Below, in pieces: positions 1-8,301 of a DNA stretch of 34,348 nt. Under the pieces are notes generated by a model. The model was given only the letters and a program-made list of their open reading frames with translations. It made no database searches and had not been told where the DNA came from. Location of the stretch: the NCBI GenBank assembly GCA_963595735.1, contig CAVBJJ010000020.1, forward strand, positions 1 to 34,348. The letters are read 5' to 3'. The DNA is from CALWOS01 sp963595735 (GTDB lineage Bacteria; Bacillota; Clostridia; Oscillospirales; Oscillospiraceae). The number at the start of each line of letters is the position of its first letter. Within the stretch, counting starts at the first letter, position 1. The position numbers and the translations under genes are program-made.

Positions 1-2
1 CC

Positions 3-575
3 CGGGATATCATTACGGCCTATGATCCGGAACTCTACTACGGAAGACCTGCCATGATCCCCATTGAAGATATCATTGAGGCACAGGGCGTTTCTTTAGA
101 ATACCAGTGTTTGCGGAAAACCGGATGCGTACTGGGCGAGACGATTTTCGATGATGGTTTGGCAGCCGTCTATGATCTGGAAAAATGCGAATATACCTTG
201 ATCCCCGTAAAGGCGGGGACGATTCTGATCGACAGTTCCCTTTGCAGTGAAGATGCATCCACAGGCCGCTTGCGATTTACCTGTGCCCACGAATTGGCAC
301 ATTGGATTTTGCATCAAAAGCTATTCAGCGGAACGGGAGAAAGCGCCGCCATGCTGTCTGCTGGCAATCGCAGTTCTGCGCAAACCGATACCCTGGAAGT
401 GCAGGCAAATTTGCTGGGAGCGATTCTTCTTCTGCCGCTGCCCCAGGTAAAACGCTGCTTTTATGAACTGCATACCGGTCGAAATCCCCAGCAATTGGTT
501 GCCGATATGGCAGAGGTTTTTCAGGTTTCCAGACAGGCCATGCGCATTCGGCTGGAAAACCATAATCTGCTGTGA
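3..575 (+). CDS. ImmA/IrrE family metallo-endopeptidase (5' end cut by window)
   Basis: Zinc-dependent protease of the ImmA/IrrE family, which typically cleaves a partner XRE-type repressor and so switches on a mobile element. The HExxH zinc site reads HELAH (bases 288-302), and a conserved downstream stretch (LEVQANLLGAILLLP) fits the helix carrying the third ligand. The C-terminus resembles the usual small helical domain. The first ATG in the window is at 54, but the frame is open back to base 3 and the upstream residues (DIITAYDPELYYGRP) read like a normal family N-terminus. The true start is therefore probably upstream of the window, and the gene is given as partial. A repressor gene just upstream would be expected but cannot be seen. 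Confidence 0.85.
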   Translation, partial: RDIITAYDPELYYGRPAMIPIEDIIEAQGVSLEYQCLRKTGCVLGETIFDDGLAAVYDLEKCEYTLIPVKAGTILIDSSLCSEDASTGRLRFTCAHELAHWILHQKLFSGTGESAAMLSAGNRSSAQTDTLEVQANLLGAILLLPLPQVKRCFYELHTGRNPQQLVADMAEVFQVSRQAMRIRLENHNLL

Positions 576-599
576 AAGCTTCAAAAAATTTTAAGACCA

Positions 600-619
600 T
601 GTTCTCAAAAAAGAGAACA
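600..619. promoter_or_regulatory. Inverted repeat, candidate operator or small hairpin
   Basis: TGTTCTC (600-606) and GAGAACA (613-619) form a perfect inverted repeat around six A residues, 16 bases before the start of the zinc-ribbon gene. There is no T-tract, so it does not look like a terminator. Its size suits a dimeric repressor site; this is inference. Confidence 0.4.
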
Positions 620-635
620 CAGAAAGTGAGGTACT

Positions 636-872
636 ATGGGAAAAGAAAAGCATAATATTCTTCGTTGCCCGATCTGCGCAAAGGGGCGTGTCGCGGATAT
701 TCCGGCGCGTACAAACCCTGCTCAATATCAGCTGTTTCCGATGCAGCCCAACGATCACGCAGATCTTATCTCAAAATGCCCAAAGTGTGGGGAACAGATC
801 GGAATCATTATTCTGCCCCGCACAGTGAATCCCCAAGCCTCTGTGCCGCCTGTCAAAGCGGTCGGGGCCTAA
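636..872 (+). CDS. Small zinc-ribbon protein
   Basis: A 78-residue protein with two Cys-x-x-Cys knuckles, CPIC (Cys11, Cys14) and CPKC (Cys48, Cys51), spaced as in a zinc ribbon. There is no signal peptide or membrane segment, so it should be cytosolic. A GTGAGG ribosome binding site at 626-631 supports the ATG at 636. Small zinc-ribbon proteins of this kind are common in Clostridia mobile elements, but I know of no assigned function; nucleic acid or protein binding is a guess. It lies 60 bases after the ImmA-like gene, beyond an inverted repeat, and is followed by a strong terminator. Confidence 0.75.
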   Translation: MGKEKHNILRCPICAKGRVADIPARTNPAQYQLFPMQPNDHADLISKCPKCGEQIGIIILPRTVNPQASVPPVKAVGA

Positions 873-950
873 TGGAAAATATACTGTAAATCATGATCTG
901 ACTTCGTCAAGCGCACCAGCCACTTGCCCCCAACATGGGAGCACTGCGTT

Positions 951-997
951 AGGAGCCTTACAAGTAGCTTTTTAGCTATGTGTAAGGCTCCTTTTTT
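951..997 (+). terminator. Rho-independent terminator after the zinc-ribbon gene
   Basis: Arms 951-962 and 981-992 pair perfectly (12 bp). An inner TAGCT/AGCTA pairing extends the stem, and six T residues end at 997. It separates the ImmA/zinc-ribbon unit from the sigma-like gene. Confidence 0.9.
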
Positions 998-1082
998 GCG
1001 TCCTTTCCCCATGGCTGAAAAACGGAAAGGACTCCATGTGCAGACACTGGCAAAGCTACATCGCAAAGTATCCGTGACCCGG

Positions 1083-1107
1083 TCTCAGATTTCAAAAAAT
1101 TCTGAGA
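1083..1107. promoter_or_regulatory. Inverted repeat touching the ribosome binding site of the sigma-like gene
   Basis: TCTCAGA (1083-1089) and TCTGAGA (1101-1107) form an inverted repeat with an 11-base A/T-rich centre. Its right arm ends two bases before the GGAG ribosome binding site (1110-1113). It could be an operator, or an RNA hairpin affecting translation. Confidence 0.35.
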
Positions 1108-1122
1108 TTGGAGTCATGAACT

Positions 1123-1608
1123 ATGCAAAAATGGCAGAAAAGCCGAAATTACAAACGAATCAAAGACGAAAACGGCGAAGTTCTCGCATACATTATCACG
1201 GTAGATGGGCGTGATATTGAGGTAACGGAAGAAGTGTACCAGGCCTATTCCCAGGCAGACCGCAGAGAGCGCTATGTACGGGAAGAAGTGGAGCCGGGAA
1301 AGATCCTCTCTTTGGAGAAGCTTTTGGAGGATGAGGTACCTTTGGAGAAACTCGGCGTAGAGATGTCTCCCAGCGCAGAGGAAGCGATAATCGGGAAAGA
1401 GGGAATCCGTCAAACCGAGCAGCAGCTGAAAAGACTGGCAGATGCACTTGCCGGTTTGAACACCGCAGAGCGGCAGCTTTTGCAGGCTTTATACTTTGAC
1501 GGGCTCTCCGCGCGGGAATACGCCAGACAGCTTGGCGTGTATCACCGCACGATCCTCTATCGCAGAGATAAACTGCTGGAAAAGCTGCGCGGTACGATCT
1601 GCGCGTAA
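1123..1608 (+). CDS. Sigma-70 region-4-like HTH regulator
   Basis: A 161-residue protein whose C-terminal third (about residues 110-157) is a sigma-factor region-4 type helix-turn-helix: a LNTAERQLLQALYFDGLS stretch followed by AREYARQLGVYHRTILYRRDK. No region 2 is visible, so it is unlikely to be a complete sigma factor. Sigma-like proteins of this form are common in Clostridia conjugative and integrative elements, where they are presumed transcription regulators of the element. The N-terminal part (residues 1-100) is charged and not recognised. The start is supported by GGAG at 1110-1113; a nearby ATG at 1116 is out of frame. A terminator follows 33 bases after the stop. Confidence 0.75.
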   Translation: MQKWQKSRNYKRIKDENGEVLAYIITVDGRDIEVTEEVYQAYSQADRRERYVREEVEPGKILSLEKLLEDEVPLEKLGVEMSPSAEEAIIGKEGIRQTEQQLKRLADALAGLNTAERQLLQALYFDGLSAREYARQLGVYHRTILYRRDKLLEKLRGTICA

Positions 1609-1641
1609 CGCAGCCGTCTGAGGCTGCAGATCCATAAGGAA

Positions 1642-1680
1642 AAGGGCCAGGCAAAGCTTTGTGCTTCGTCTGGCTCTTTT
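1642..1680 (+). terminator. Rho-independent terminator after the sigma-like gene
   Basis: Arms 1642-1656 and 1662-1676 form a long stem that includes G-U pairs. A T-run follows directly. Confidence 0.8.
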
Positions 1681-1742
1681 TGAATCACAGATCTGCATAA
1701 CCAGGAATAAAAAATTGGTTTTTCCGTTATCCATCCCACGCT

Positions 1743-2057
1743 TATCCGGGAGGGAGAGTGAGGGGATTGGATTTTTGTTCTCCTCACTGCTCCTTGAAAA
1801 GTACATACCAGCAATATGGGTAACGACCCGGATAGCGGAGCGTTGGCATTCTGTGCGCCATGACCCGGAGATGATCCTATCTCCGGTGAGCGATCCCACA
1901 GGGTGACAGAGTGGCGTTGGCTGCGCCGCTTTGCATCGATGCTATCCGGGCAAATAATGAGACACACCGCACCGGCCAGCAGAAACGGCTGGGCTACCCT
2001 GGGGTTGAAAACAGCAGAGATCCAAGGAAGATGCCCGTGAAGGTCTTGCCGGACCTT
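1743..2057 (+). ncRNA. Structured RNA candidate between the sigma-like and helicase genes
   Basis: This 540-base gap lacks a credible gene but is rich in pairing. A perfect 10-bp long-range helix joins 1827-1836 to 1941-1950. Within it lie a perfect 8-bp hairpin (1865-1872 with 1879-1886, loop GATCCT) and a 7-bp hairpin with one G-U pair (1910-1916 with 1924-1930). Outside it are hairpins at 1758-1763/1782-1787, 1976-1980/1988-1992 and 2040-2045/2052-2057. A copy of TATCCGGG at 1743-1750 could pair with 1827-1834 instead of the downstream partner, so two exclusive folds are possible. I do not recognise a known RNA family. It may be a cis leader for the helicase gene or an independent RNA. Strand is inferred from the gene direction. 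Confidence 0.5.
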
Positions 2058-2147
2058 GCCCATATTGTTCCCTTTTCTATCAGGGGGCGAGCTGCAAATA
2101 CGATAGAATGCAAAGAACGAAAGAATGGATAAAGGGGAAACAATTAC

Positions 2148-4076
2148 ATGAATCAAAACGATAACAGGATGGAAGCCCATCAACTGGTAGACCATATTTT
2201 CAAAGATCTTCTTCCGCAGCATGGCATGGTACAGCGCCCGGCGCAGATCCAGCTGAGTCACGAGATGCTGGATGCCATGCTGCGAGAGAAGATCGCGTTG
2301 TGTGACGCGGGGACAGGAATCGGCAAAACCTTTTCTTATCTGGTGGCGGCTGCGGCTGCTGCACTCCGGACGGAGACCATTTGCCGCCCAATCCTTATTT
2401 CTACCTCCAGCATCGCCCTGCAAAATGCAGTGCAGACGGAATATCTCCCGCTGCTTTCTCATGTCCTGCAGGAAGATGGCATCATAGAGCATCCACTCCA
2501 GGCGCTCATCCGCAAGGGGAAACGGCACTATGTCTGTGACCGGAGGTTGCACCGTCGACTCCGGCAGGTGGAGGGAACAAAGAAAAATTCCAAAGCGGCC
2601 GCGGCGCTTTGCTCCCTGCGCGAACATCTGGACTTGGATCACAGTCTCCACCTCAGTGGATATGACCGGGCGCGTGTCTGCGTTCCGCAGGTATGTGACT
2701 GTGCATATCAAAGCTGCCGGTATCGGGGATTTCTGGAACACTGTGATGAAAGCCAAACACTTTTCCAAATTTGCAATCACAACCTTCTGATGGCCGATGC
2801 CATCCACCGCAGCTCCGGTAAGCGGCCGATTCTGCCGGAGCATTCCATCGTGATCGTGGATGAGGCGCACAAACTGCCGGAGGCCGCCCGGGAGATGTTT
2901 GGCGTAACTTTATGCGCGGGAGAGATTCGCGCCCTGATCCGGCAGTTGAAAACCGAGCGATATCTGCTGGCAGCCGAAGCACTGTCCGAGACAGCGGGAA
3001 ACCTACTCTGCAAGTTGGAACGCCCTTGGGATGAGACAGAGCCGCTGGAAGCCCTCCTTCGCTGTGTGGCGGCTCCCACCCGCGCACTGTTGGTGATCCG
3101 GCAGCAGATCCGGAATCAACTGACGCCATCCGGACGCAGGCAGCTGGATGCGCTGTGTTCCAAGACGGCATTTTTTCATGAAGCGCAGCCGGAAATGCTA
3201 TTTTATACTGCGGAAGATCCTGCCGGAGGTACCATGCTGTGCGCTACGGTCTCCGATCTGACAAACCGGATGCGGGATACCCTTTGGGCGCCGGGAGGCG
3301 CTTATATTCTCGCTTCCGGGACGCTTGCAGTCGGAACGGATTTCAGCCGGTTCAAAACACAGGCGGGATTACAGGACAATTGGCGTGTGGTGGAGTCTGT
3401 TTCTCCATCTCCTTTCGACTACCGAGCAAACTGCCTGCTGTATCTCCCGCAGCTTCCGCCCCAATTCGGTCCGGAAGCATACTACGATGATGCAACGGAT
3501 GAGATCGCAGGCCTGTTGACCGCAGCCAGTGGTCATGCCTTGGTGCTGTTCACTTCATACGCTGCAATGTCGGCGGTCAAAATCCGCCTGCAGGAACGAA
3601 AGCTGCCATATCCCATGTTCACCCTGGGGCGAAATGCCCCGCCTGTCATGGAGCGATTCCGGAAAACGCCGGGGGCTGTCCTGCTGGCTACCGGGGCTGC
3701 CTGGGAGGGCTTTGATTTCCCAGGGGACTGCGTATCCCTGCTGATCATTCCGCGTCTGCCATTCGCGTTTCCGGATGCACTCAAGGAAAAGGAACGGGAG
3801 GAATACGATTCCCTTCGGCAATTCATTCAGAGCGTGGCAGTGCCGGAGATGCAGATCAAACTGCGGCAGGGCTTTGGTCGGGCGATCCGTACAGAGAACG
3901 ACACCTGTGTCGTTGCGGTTTTAGATGAGCGCGCAGGCCGGAGACGGCGGTATTTTGCCGCGGTGCAGGAGGCACTTCCGGAAATGCGGATAACCGGCAG
4001 CCTGCGGGAGATCACAAAATTTCTGAAGGAAAGAAAAACAGAAAGCTATTTTGAGGTGTGCGCTGAATGGATGTAA
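2148..4076 (+). CDS. DinG/XPD-like ATP-dependent DNA helicase
   Basis: A 642-residue superfamily-2 helicase of the DinG/XPD type, expected to unwind DNA 5' to 3' using ATP. Visible motifs in order are Walker A AGTGIGKT (54-61), cysteines for a 4Fe-4S cluster (Cys130, Cys178, Cys183 or 185, Cys190), DEAH (238-241), WEGFDFPG (519-526) and motif VI RQGFGRAIR (573-581). It lacks an N-terminal exonuclease domain. AAAGGGG at 2131-2137 supports the start. It sits behind the structured RNA region and overlaps the next small gene by 10 bases, so the two are probably co-translated. In its element it probably serves replication, transfer or excision; that role is inferred from context. Confidence 0.88.
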   Translation: MNQNDNRMEAHQLVDHIFKDLLPQHGMVQRPAQIQLSHEMLDAMLREKIALCDAGTGIGKTFSYLVAAAAAALRTETICRPILISTSSIALQNAVQTEYLPLLSHVLQEDGIIEHPLQALIRKGKRHYVCDRRLHRRLRQVEGTKKNSKAAAALCSLREHLDLDHSLHLSGYDRARVCVPQVCDCAYQSCRYRGFLEHCDESQTLFQICNHNLLMADAIHRSSGKRPILPEHSIVIVDEAHKLPEAAREMFGVTLCAGEIRALIRQLKTERYLLAAEALSETAGNLLCKLERPWDETEPLEALLRCVAAPTRALLVIRQQIRNQLTPSGRRQLDALCSKTAFFHEAQPEMLFYTAEDPAGGTMLCATVSDLTNRMRDTLWAPGGAYILASGTLAVGTDFSRFKTQAGLQDNWRVVESVSPSPFDYRANCLLYLPQLPPQFGPEAYYDDATDEIAGLLTAASGHALVLFTSYAAMSAVKIRLQERKLPYPMFTLGRNAPPVMERFRKTPGAVLLATGAAWEGFDFPGDCVSLLIIPRLPFAFPDALKEKEREEYDSLRQFIQSVAVPEMQIKLRQGFGRAIRTENDTCVVAVLDERAGRRRRYFAAVQEALPEMRITGSLREITKFLKERKTESYFEVCAEWM

Positions 4077-4213
4077 AGAAAGAACTGCAGTACCGGCTTG
4101 CTGTAAAAATGCTGGAGCATTTGCAGGCGGACAGCTTGCTGACGATAGAAGAACTGGCCTATGCGAAACATCTGGCCAGAGAGAAATACTGCCCGGAAAC
4201 TGTTTGGGAATAG
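4067..4213 (+). CDS. 48-residue small protein (SHOCT-like), overlapping the helicase gene
   Basis: This short frame begins at an ATG inside the last codons of the helicase gene and runs to TAG at 4211-4213. The product begins MDVKKELQYRLAVKMLEHL, continues with LTIEELAYAKHLAREKY, and is predicted helical and charged. It resembles the small SHOCT-type proteins often found just before serine recombinases in Firmicutes elements (a (Q/F)YRL start, then a middle helix with EE and a closing KY). GAGGTG at about 4053-4058 is well placed as a ribosome binding site. The function is unknown; it may be an accessory to the helicase or the recombinases. Confidence 0.65.
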   Translation: MDVKKELQYRLAVKMLEHLQADSLLTIEELAYAKHLAREKYCPETVWE

Positions 4214-4282
4214 TGCTGGCTATTCCGCCGAAGGTGTGGTAGCGTGTGTGTTACCAAAAAAGATGCAAGGAAGTGAATCTAT

Positions 4283-5836
4283 ATGGCAAATGTCAAAATC
4301 ATTGCCCCCCAATCCGTTCCGGAAGAACACCTTCGGGTGGCGGCGTACTGCCGCGTCAGTTCGGACTCCACGGATCAGCTGCATTCCTATGCCGCACAGA
4401 TCCGCAGTTATACGGAAAAGATCGCCCAGAATGATGACTGGGAACTGGTAGATGTCTATGCAGACGAGGGACTGACCGGCACTCGGATGGACAAACGCAG
4501 TGATTTCAACCGAATGATCGCCGATTGCCGAAAGGGAAAAATCGACCGCATTCTGGTGAAATCCGTTTCCCGATTTGCCCGCAACACCCGAGACTGCCTG
4601 ATGACTTTACGGGAACTATCTACGCTGGGAGTCTCCGTTCAGTTTGAAAAAGAGAATATCGATACGAAAACGCTCACCACTGAACTGATGGTGAGCGTTT
4701 CCGGTTCTCTGGCACAGCAGGAATCCATCTCTATCTCGGAGAATCAGAAAATGAGTTACCAGCGAAGAATGGAACGCGGGGAATTCATCACCTGCAGAGC
4801 GCCCTATGGTTATCAAATCATAGACGGCAAAAATTTGGAAGTGCTCCCCAAGGAGGCTGCCATCGTGCGCTGGATCTTCAGCGCCTATCTCAAAGGCCGC
4901 AGCTCTCAATGGATCGCAGACGATCTGACCGCAAGAGGTATCCCATCTCCAGACGATTCCGATCAATGGCCGGTAACAAGTGTCCGATATCTGCTTACCA
5001 ATGAAAAATACATTGGGGACTCTCTTTGTCAAAAGTCCTTCAGCCAAGGCTTTCCCTTTATACAGAAGCGAAACCTGGGGGAACGGCCGCAATATTACAC
5101 GGAAAACTCTCACCCCGCCATCATTGATCGAGACACCTTTGAAAAGGTACAGACTTTGATCCGCAAGAGAGCGCAAAGGAAAGAAAGCGAGTGGGACCAA
5201 AGCCCGCTGGCCTTGAAAATCGTATGTGGACACTGCGGAACACCTTTCATGCGCTGCCGCAGTGCCAGCGGTTATACAAGCTGGGTATGCCGAAAGCACC
5301 ATCAAAAAGCGGAAAGCTGTCCCATAGGCCGCATCCCGGAATCCGGAATTTATACGGCGTTCCTGCAGATGTACCGCAAAATACGGTGCAATATGGATAC
5401 CGTTTTCACACCGGCGATGGAGCAACTGCAGACTTTGCAGACAGCACTGCGGCAAAAGAACCCACAAATGCTCGCAATCAACCGCAAGATCGCGGAAGCG
5501 ACCGAGGCACGGCATAAAATCAGCTTGCTGCGCACCGGTGGCCTTCTGGACGCGGATGCCTGCGCGGTTCGCATAAATCTTATCAATGCCAAGTTGACGC
5601 AGCTCCGCGGGGAACGGCGCAGATTAGCCGAGAACGAGGCGTTGGATGAGACCATCGAGATGCTGCGGAATACAGAGAGCGTGATTCGCAATGGGACGGA
5701 GCAGTTAAACGCCTTTAATGAAACACTCTTTGATGAACTGGTGGAAAAAATCGTGGCAGAATCCACGACATGCATTCGCTTCCGTCTGCGCGGCGGGCTG
5801 GAATTGGCAGAGCGGATCGAGGTGACGCGGTCATGA
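4283..5836 (+). CDS. Large serine recombinase 1
   Basis: A 517-residue site-specific recombinase of the resolvase/invertase superfamily. The N-terminal catalytic domain shows AAYCRVSSD with nucleophile Ser26 and Arg24, and the VSRFARN motif with Arg97 and Arg100. The central recombinase domain covers about residues 170-300. A zinc ribbon follows with Cys315, Cys318, Cys336 and Cys346, then a helical, coiled-coil-like tail. It should cut and rejoin the element ends through a phosphoserine link. AAGGAAG at 4267-4273 supports the start. Its stop overlaps the start of the next gene in an ATGA, which points to translational coupling. Confidence 0.93.
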   Translation: MANVKIIAPQSVPEEHLRVAAYCRVSSDSTDQLHSYAAQIRSYTEKIAQNDDWELVDVYADEGLTGTRMDKRSDFNRMIADCRKGKIDRILVKSVSRFARNTRDCLMTLRELSTLGVSVQFEKENIDTKTLTTELMVSVSGSLAQQESISISENQKMSYQRRMERGEFITCRAPYGYQIIDGKNLEVLPKEAAIVRWIFSAYLKGRSSQWIADDLTARGIPSPDDSDQWPVTSVRYLLTNEKYIGDSLCQKSFSQGFPFIQKRNLGERPQYYTENSHPAIIDRDTFEKVQTLIRKRAQRKESEWDQSPLALKIVCGHCGTPFMRCRSASGYTSWVCRKHHQKAESCPIGRIPESGIYTAFLQMYRKIRCNMDTVFTPAMEQLQTLQTALRQKNPQMLAINRKIAEATEARHKISLLRTGGLLDADACAVRINLINAKLTQLRGERRRLAENEALDETIEMLRNTESVIRNGTEQLNAFNETLFDELVEKIVAESTTCIRFRLRGGLELAERIEVTRS

Positions 5837-6633
5837 CCAATCGAAAGAATTTGTATGGATATCAGATCCGGGATGGTGTGCTGGAGATCGTCCCGGAGGA
5901 ACAGCAAACGGTACATCGGATCTTTACCCTGTATCAAGCCGGAGCCTCCTATCAAAAGATCTCCGATGCTCTAAATCAGAGCGGCGTTCCCTATTGTGGG
6001 GAGGTTCCACTTTGGAATAAGCATAAAATCAAGCGCCTGCTGGAAAATCCGCGCTATACCGGAAGGGACGGATATCCTGCTATCGTGAGTCCGGAGGTTT
6101 TTCAAAACGCACAGCAGAAAACAGCGGAGAAAAATGCGAACAGATGCGCACCAAAACCGAAACCCATTCTGTCCCGCCTGATGCCGTATTTTTCCTGTGC
6201 CTGCGGACAGAAGCTGACACGGCTTGGCGGTCACTGGCAGGAGAAGGATAAGCTGTATCTCAAATGCGGGGCCTGCGGCTGCACCATCTCCGCAGACGCA
6301 GATCAGGTGGTAAAGGAGAGTATCCGGCAATTTTATGCACACGGACAAGCAGGCCAAACCTGCTATGTACCCTCGGCGGAGGTGATCCGTCTGAACAACG
6401 CTATCAACCGGGGATTGGAGCATCCGGACGAGCCGGAAGCGGTGGCAGCGCTGATTTTGCAAGGCGCAGCCGCGCGATATCAGTGCTGTCCAGATGTCAC
6501 ACGCGAAATTCCCGGACACTCATCGCAAATCAACTGGCGATACTTCCATCGTGTGGTTTCTTACATCACAATCTCACAGGAGCATACCGTAACGATACAA
6601 TTTCAGGATGAAGCGATAATAGGAAAGGAATAG
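5833..6633 (+). CDS. Recombinase-family protein without catalytic domain
   Basis: A 266-residue protein that begins exactly where the recombinase domain of its neighbours begins (LYGYQIRDGVLEIVPEE, compare residues 175-190 of recombinase 1). It has a zinc-ribbon-like region with Cys122, Cys124, Cys145 and Cys148. No Ser nucleophile or resolvase fold is present, so it cannot catalyse strand exchange alone. The chosen ATG at 5833 overlaps the preceding TGA (5834-5836) and has GAGGTG at 5818-5823; an earlier in-frame ATG at 5770 lies inside recombinase 1 and is unlikely. The intact frame and coupling argue for a working accessory subunit, perhaps binding att DNA or controlling direction. That is inference. 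Confidence 0.8.
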   Translation: MTNRKNLYGYQIRDGVLEIVPEEQQTVHRIFTLYQAGASYQKISDALNQSGVPYCGEVPLWNKHKIKRLLENPRYTGRDGYPAIVSPEVFQNAQQKTAEKNANRCAPKPKPILSRLMPYFSCACGQKLTRLGGHWQEKDKLYLKCGACGCTISADADQVVKESIRQFYAHGQAGQTCYVPSAEVIRLNNAINRGLEHPDEPEAVAALILQGAAARYQCCPDVTREIPGHSSQINWRYFHRVVSYITISQEHTVTIQFQDEAIIGKE

Positions 6634-6640
6634 CGGTTTT

Positions 6641-8281
6641 ATGGAAGCAACAACGGCAACACGGGAACGGCGGGTACGGATCATCCCGGCTACCAAAACA
6701 CCGGAGACGATCCACACCACTGACGGCGGGAAAAAGCGGGTAGCAGCCTACTGCCGGGTATCCACGGACAGTGAAGAACAGCTGAACAGCTACACGGCAC
6801 AAAAGGCGTACTACACACAGAAAATCGAGGAAAGTCCGGATTGGGAGATGGCGGGCATCTACGCGGATGAGGGCATCTCCGGCACCAGCATGAAAAAGCG
6901 GACGCAGTTTAATCAAATGCTCACGGCCTGCAAGCGGGGACACATCGACCTGATCGTCACCAAGTCACTCTCCCGCTTTGCCAGAAATACCGTGGACTGT
7001 CTGGAGACCGTGCGGATGCTGAAAGCAAGCGGGATTGGCGTATACTTTGAAAAGGAAAACATCAATACTCTCACGGAATCCAGCGAGTTCCTCATCACCC
7101 TGTTCAGCGGATTTGCCCAAGCGGAATCAGAATCCCTAAGCAAGAATGTTACCTGGGGCAAACAGAAAAGCGCGGAAGCGGGAAAGGTGCCGTTCCAATA
7201 TAAAAAGATGCTGGGATACCGGAAGGGCGCAGATGGCCAGCCGGAAATTGTTCCGGAAGAGGCTGAAGTGATCCGGCGGATCTATCATCGCTATCTGGAC
7301 GGATGCACCCTGGGAAAAATCAAGAAAGAACTGGAAGAAGATGGTGTTCCCACGGCTGCGCAGGTGGAACAATGGTCATCGGCGGTGATCCGCAATATCC
7401 TGACAAACGAAAAGTACATTGGCGATGCGCTGCTGCAGAAAACCTATATCACGGACTGCATTACGAAGAAAGTGAAGAAAAACACCGGAGAGCGCCCCAT
7501 GTACTATGTAGAGAACAACCATCCGCCCATTATCTCCAGAGAACTATTCGCCCAGGTGCAGGCGGAATTGGCCCGCCGTTCCAGCAAGCGAAAGGTGCTG
7601 CAGAAAAGCGGGAAAACGGAACTTGGCAAATACTCCGGAAAATATGCCTTGACGGAACTTCTGGTGTGCGGCGAATGCGGGTCTCCCTACAAGCGCGTGA
7701 CTTGGGCACGAAACGGAAAAAAGCGTATTGTCTGGCGGTGCGTCTCCCGACTGGAGTTCGGCACAAAATATTGCCACCACTCGCCGTCGCTGGATGAGAG
7801 CAAGCTCCACAACGCGATCCTCGCCGCCATGAATGAATTTGCAGCTATCCGGCAAGAGGTTTGTCCCGATGTACTGGCAATGGCGGAAGAAGCCAAACAG
7901 GCATTATCTCAGACCGGTACTCTGCTACTGGAACTGAAAAAACGCATAGAGACTGTGAGCAGAGAACAGGAAGAACTTCTTGATCAACTGCTGGCCGATA
8001 TGAACAATACAGAACTGAACGCCAAAATGAAAGCGCTGACAACTGAGAAAGAGGCGCTTAAAGCACAGATAGCGGAGGCGCAGCAGACGGAAGTTAGCCT
8101 GGAGGAACAGGCCGCCCGCCATCAGCAGATGTGGGACAGCATCATGGAATGCAACGCAGGCTACACAGAATTTGACGATGAGTTCGTCCGCCAAATTATC
8201 CAGAAGATTACGGCGGAGAACACAGAAGTCATTCGCATCCAGTTCAGGGACTCGGATATGGTGCTGGAGCAGGAATTATAA
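6641..8281 (+). CDS. Large serine recombinase 2 (third gene of the trio)
   Basis: A 546-residue serine recombinase. The catalytic domain shows AAYCRVSTD with Ser41 and Arg39, and LSRFARN with Arg112 and Arg115. The recombinase domain spans roughly 180-310 and includes RNILTNEKYIGDALLQKTY. The zinc ribbon has Cys343, Cys346, Cys367 and Cys378, and residues about 415-492 form a heptad-rich coiled coil that in this family governs synapsis and direction. It differs clearly from recombinase 1 in its N-terminal extension and tail. AGGAAAGGA just upstream overlaps the end of the previous gene, so the three are one operon. Confidence 0.93.
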   Translation: MEATTATRERRVRIIPATKTPETIHTTDGGKKRVAAYCRVSTDSEEQLNSYTAQKAYYTQKIEESPDWEMAGIYADEGISGTSMKKRTQFNQMLTACKRGHIDLIVTKSLSRFARNTVDCLETVRMLKASGIGVYFEKENINTLTESSEFLITLFSGFAQAESESLSKNVTWGKQKSAEAGKVPFQYKKMLGYRKGADGQPEIVPEEAEVIRRIYHRYLDGCTLGKIKKELEEDGVPTAAQVEQWSSAVIRNILTNEKYIGDALLQKTYITDCITKKVKKNTGERPMYYVENNHPPIISRELFAQVQAELARRSSKRKVLQKSGKTELGKYSGKYALTELLVCGECGSPYKRVTWARNGKKRIVWRCVSRLEFGTKYCHHSPSLDESKLHNAILAAMNEFAAIRQEVCPDVLAMAEEAKQALSQTGTLLLELKKRIETVSREQEELLDQLLADMNNTELNAKMKALTTEKEALKAQIAEAQQTEVSLEEQAARHQQMWDSIMECNAGYTEFDDEFVRQIIQKITAENTEVIRIQFRDSDMVLEQEL

Positions 8282-8301
8282 GCAGGAATGGAGTATAGGA
8301 A

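Noticed and set aside
1911..2132. 73-codon plus-strand frame in the sigma-helicase gap
   Set aside because: No ribosome binding site or domain is seen, and it overlaps several perfect RNA stems, so structured RNA explains the region better.
1557..2870. 437-codon minus-strand open frame
   Set aside because: It spans the RNA-like gap and the antisense of the helicase, with no recognisable domain or start signal.
5770..5832. Upstream in-frame start for the catalytic-domain-free recombinase
   Set aside because: It lies inside the coding end of recombinase 1 and encodes no domain residues; the ATGA overlap with GAGGTG at 5833 is a better start.
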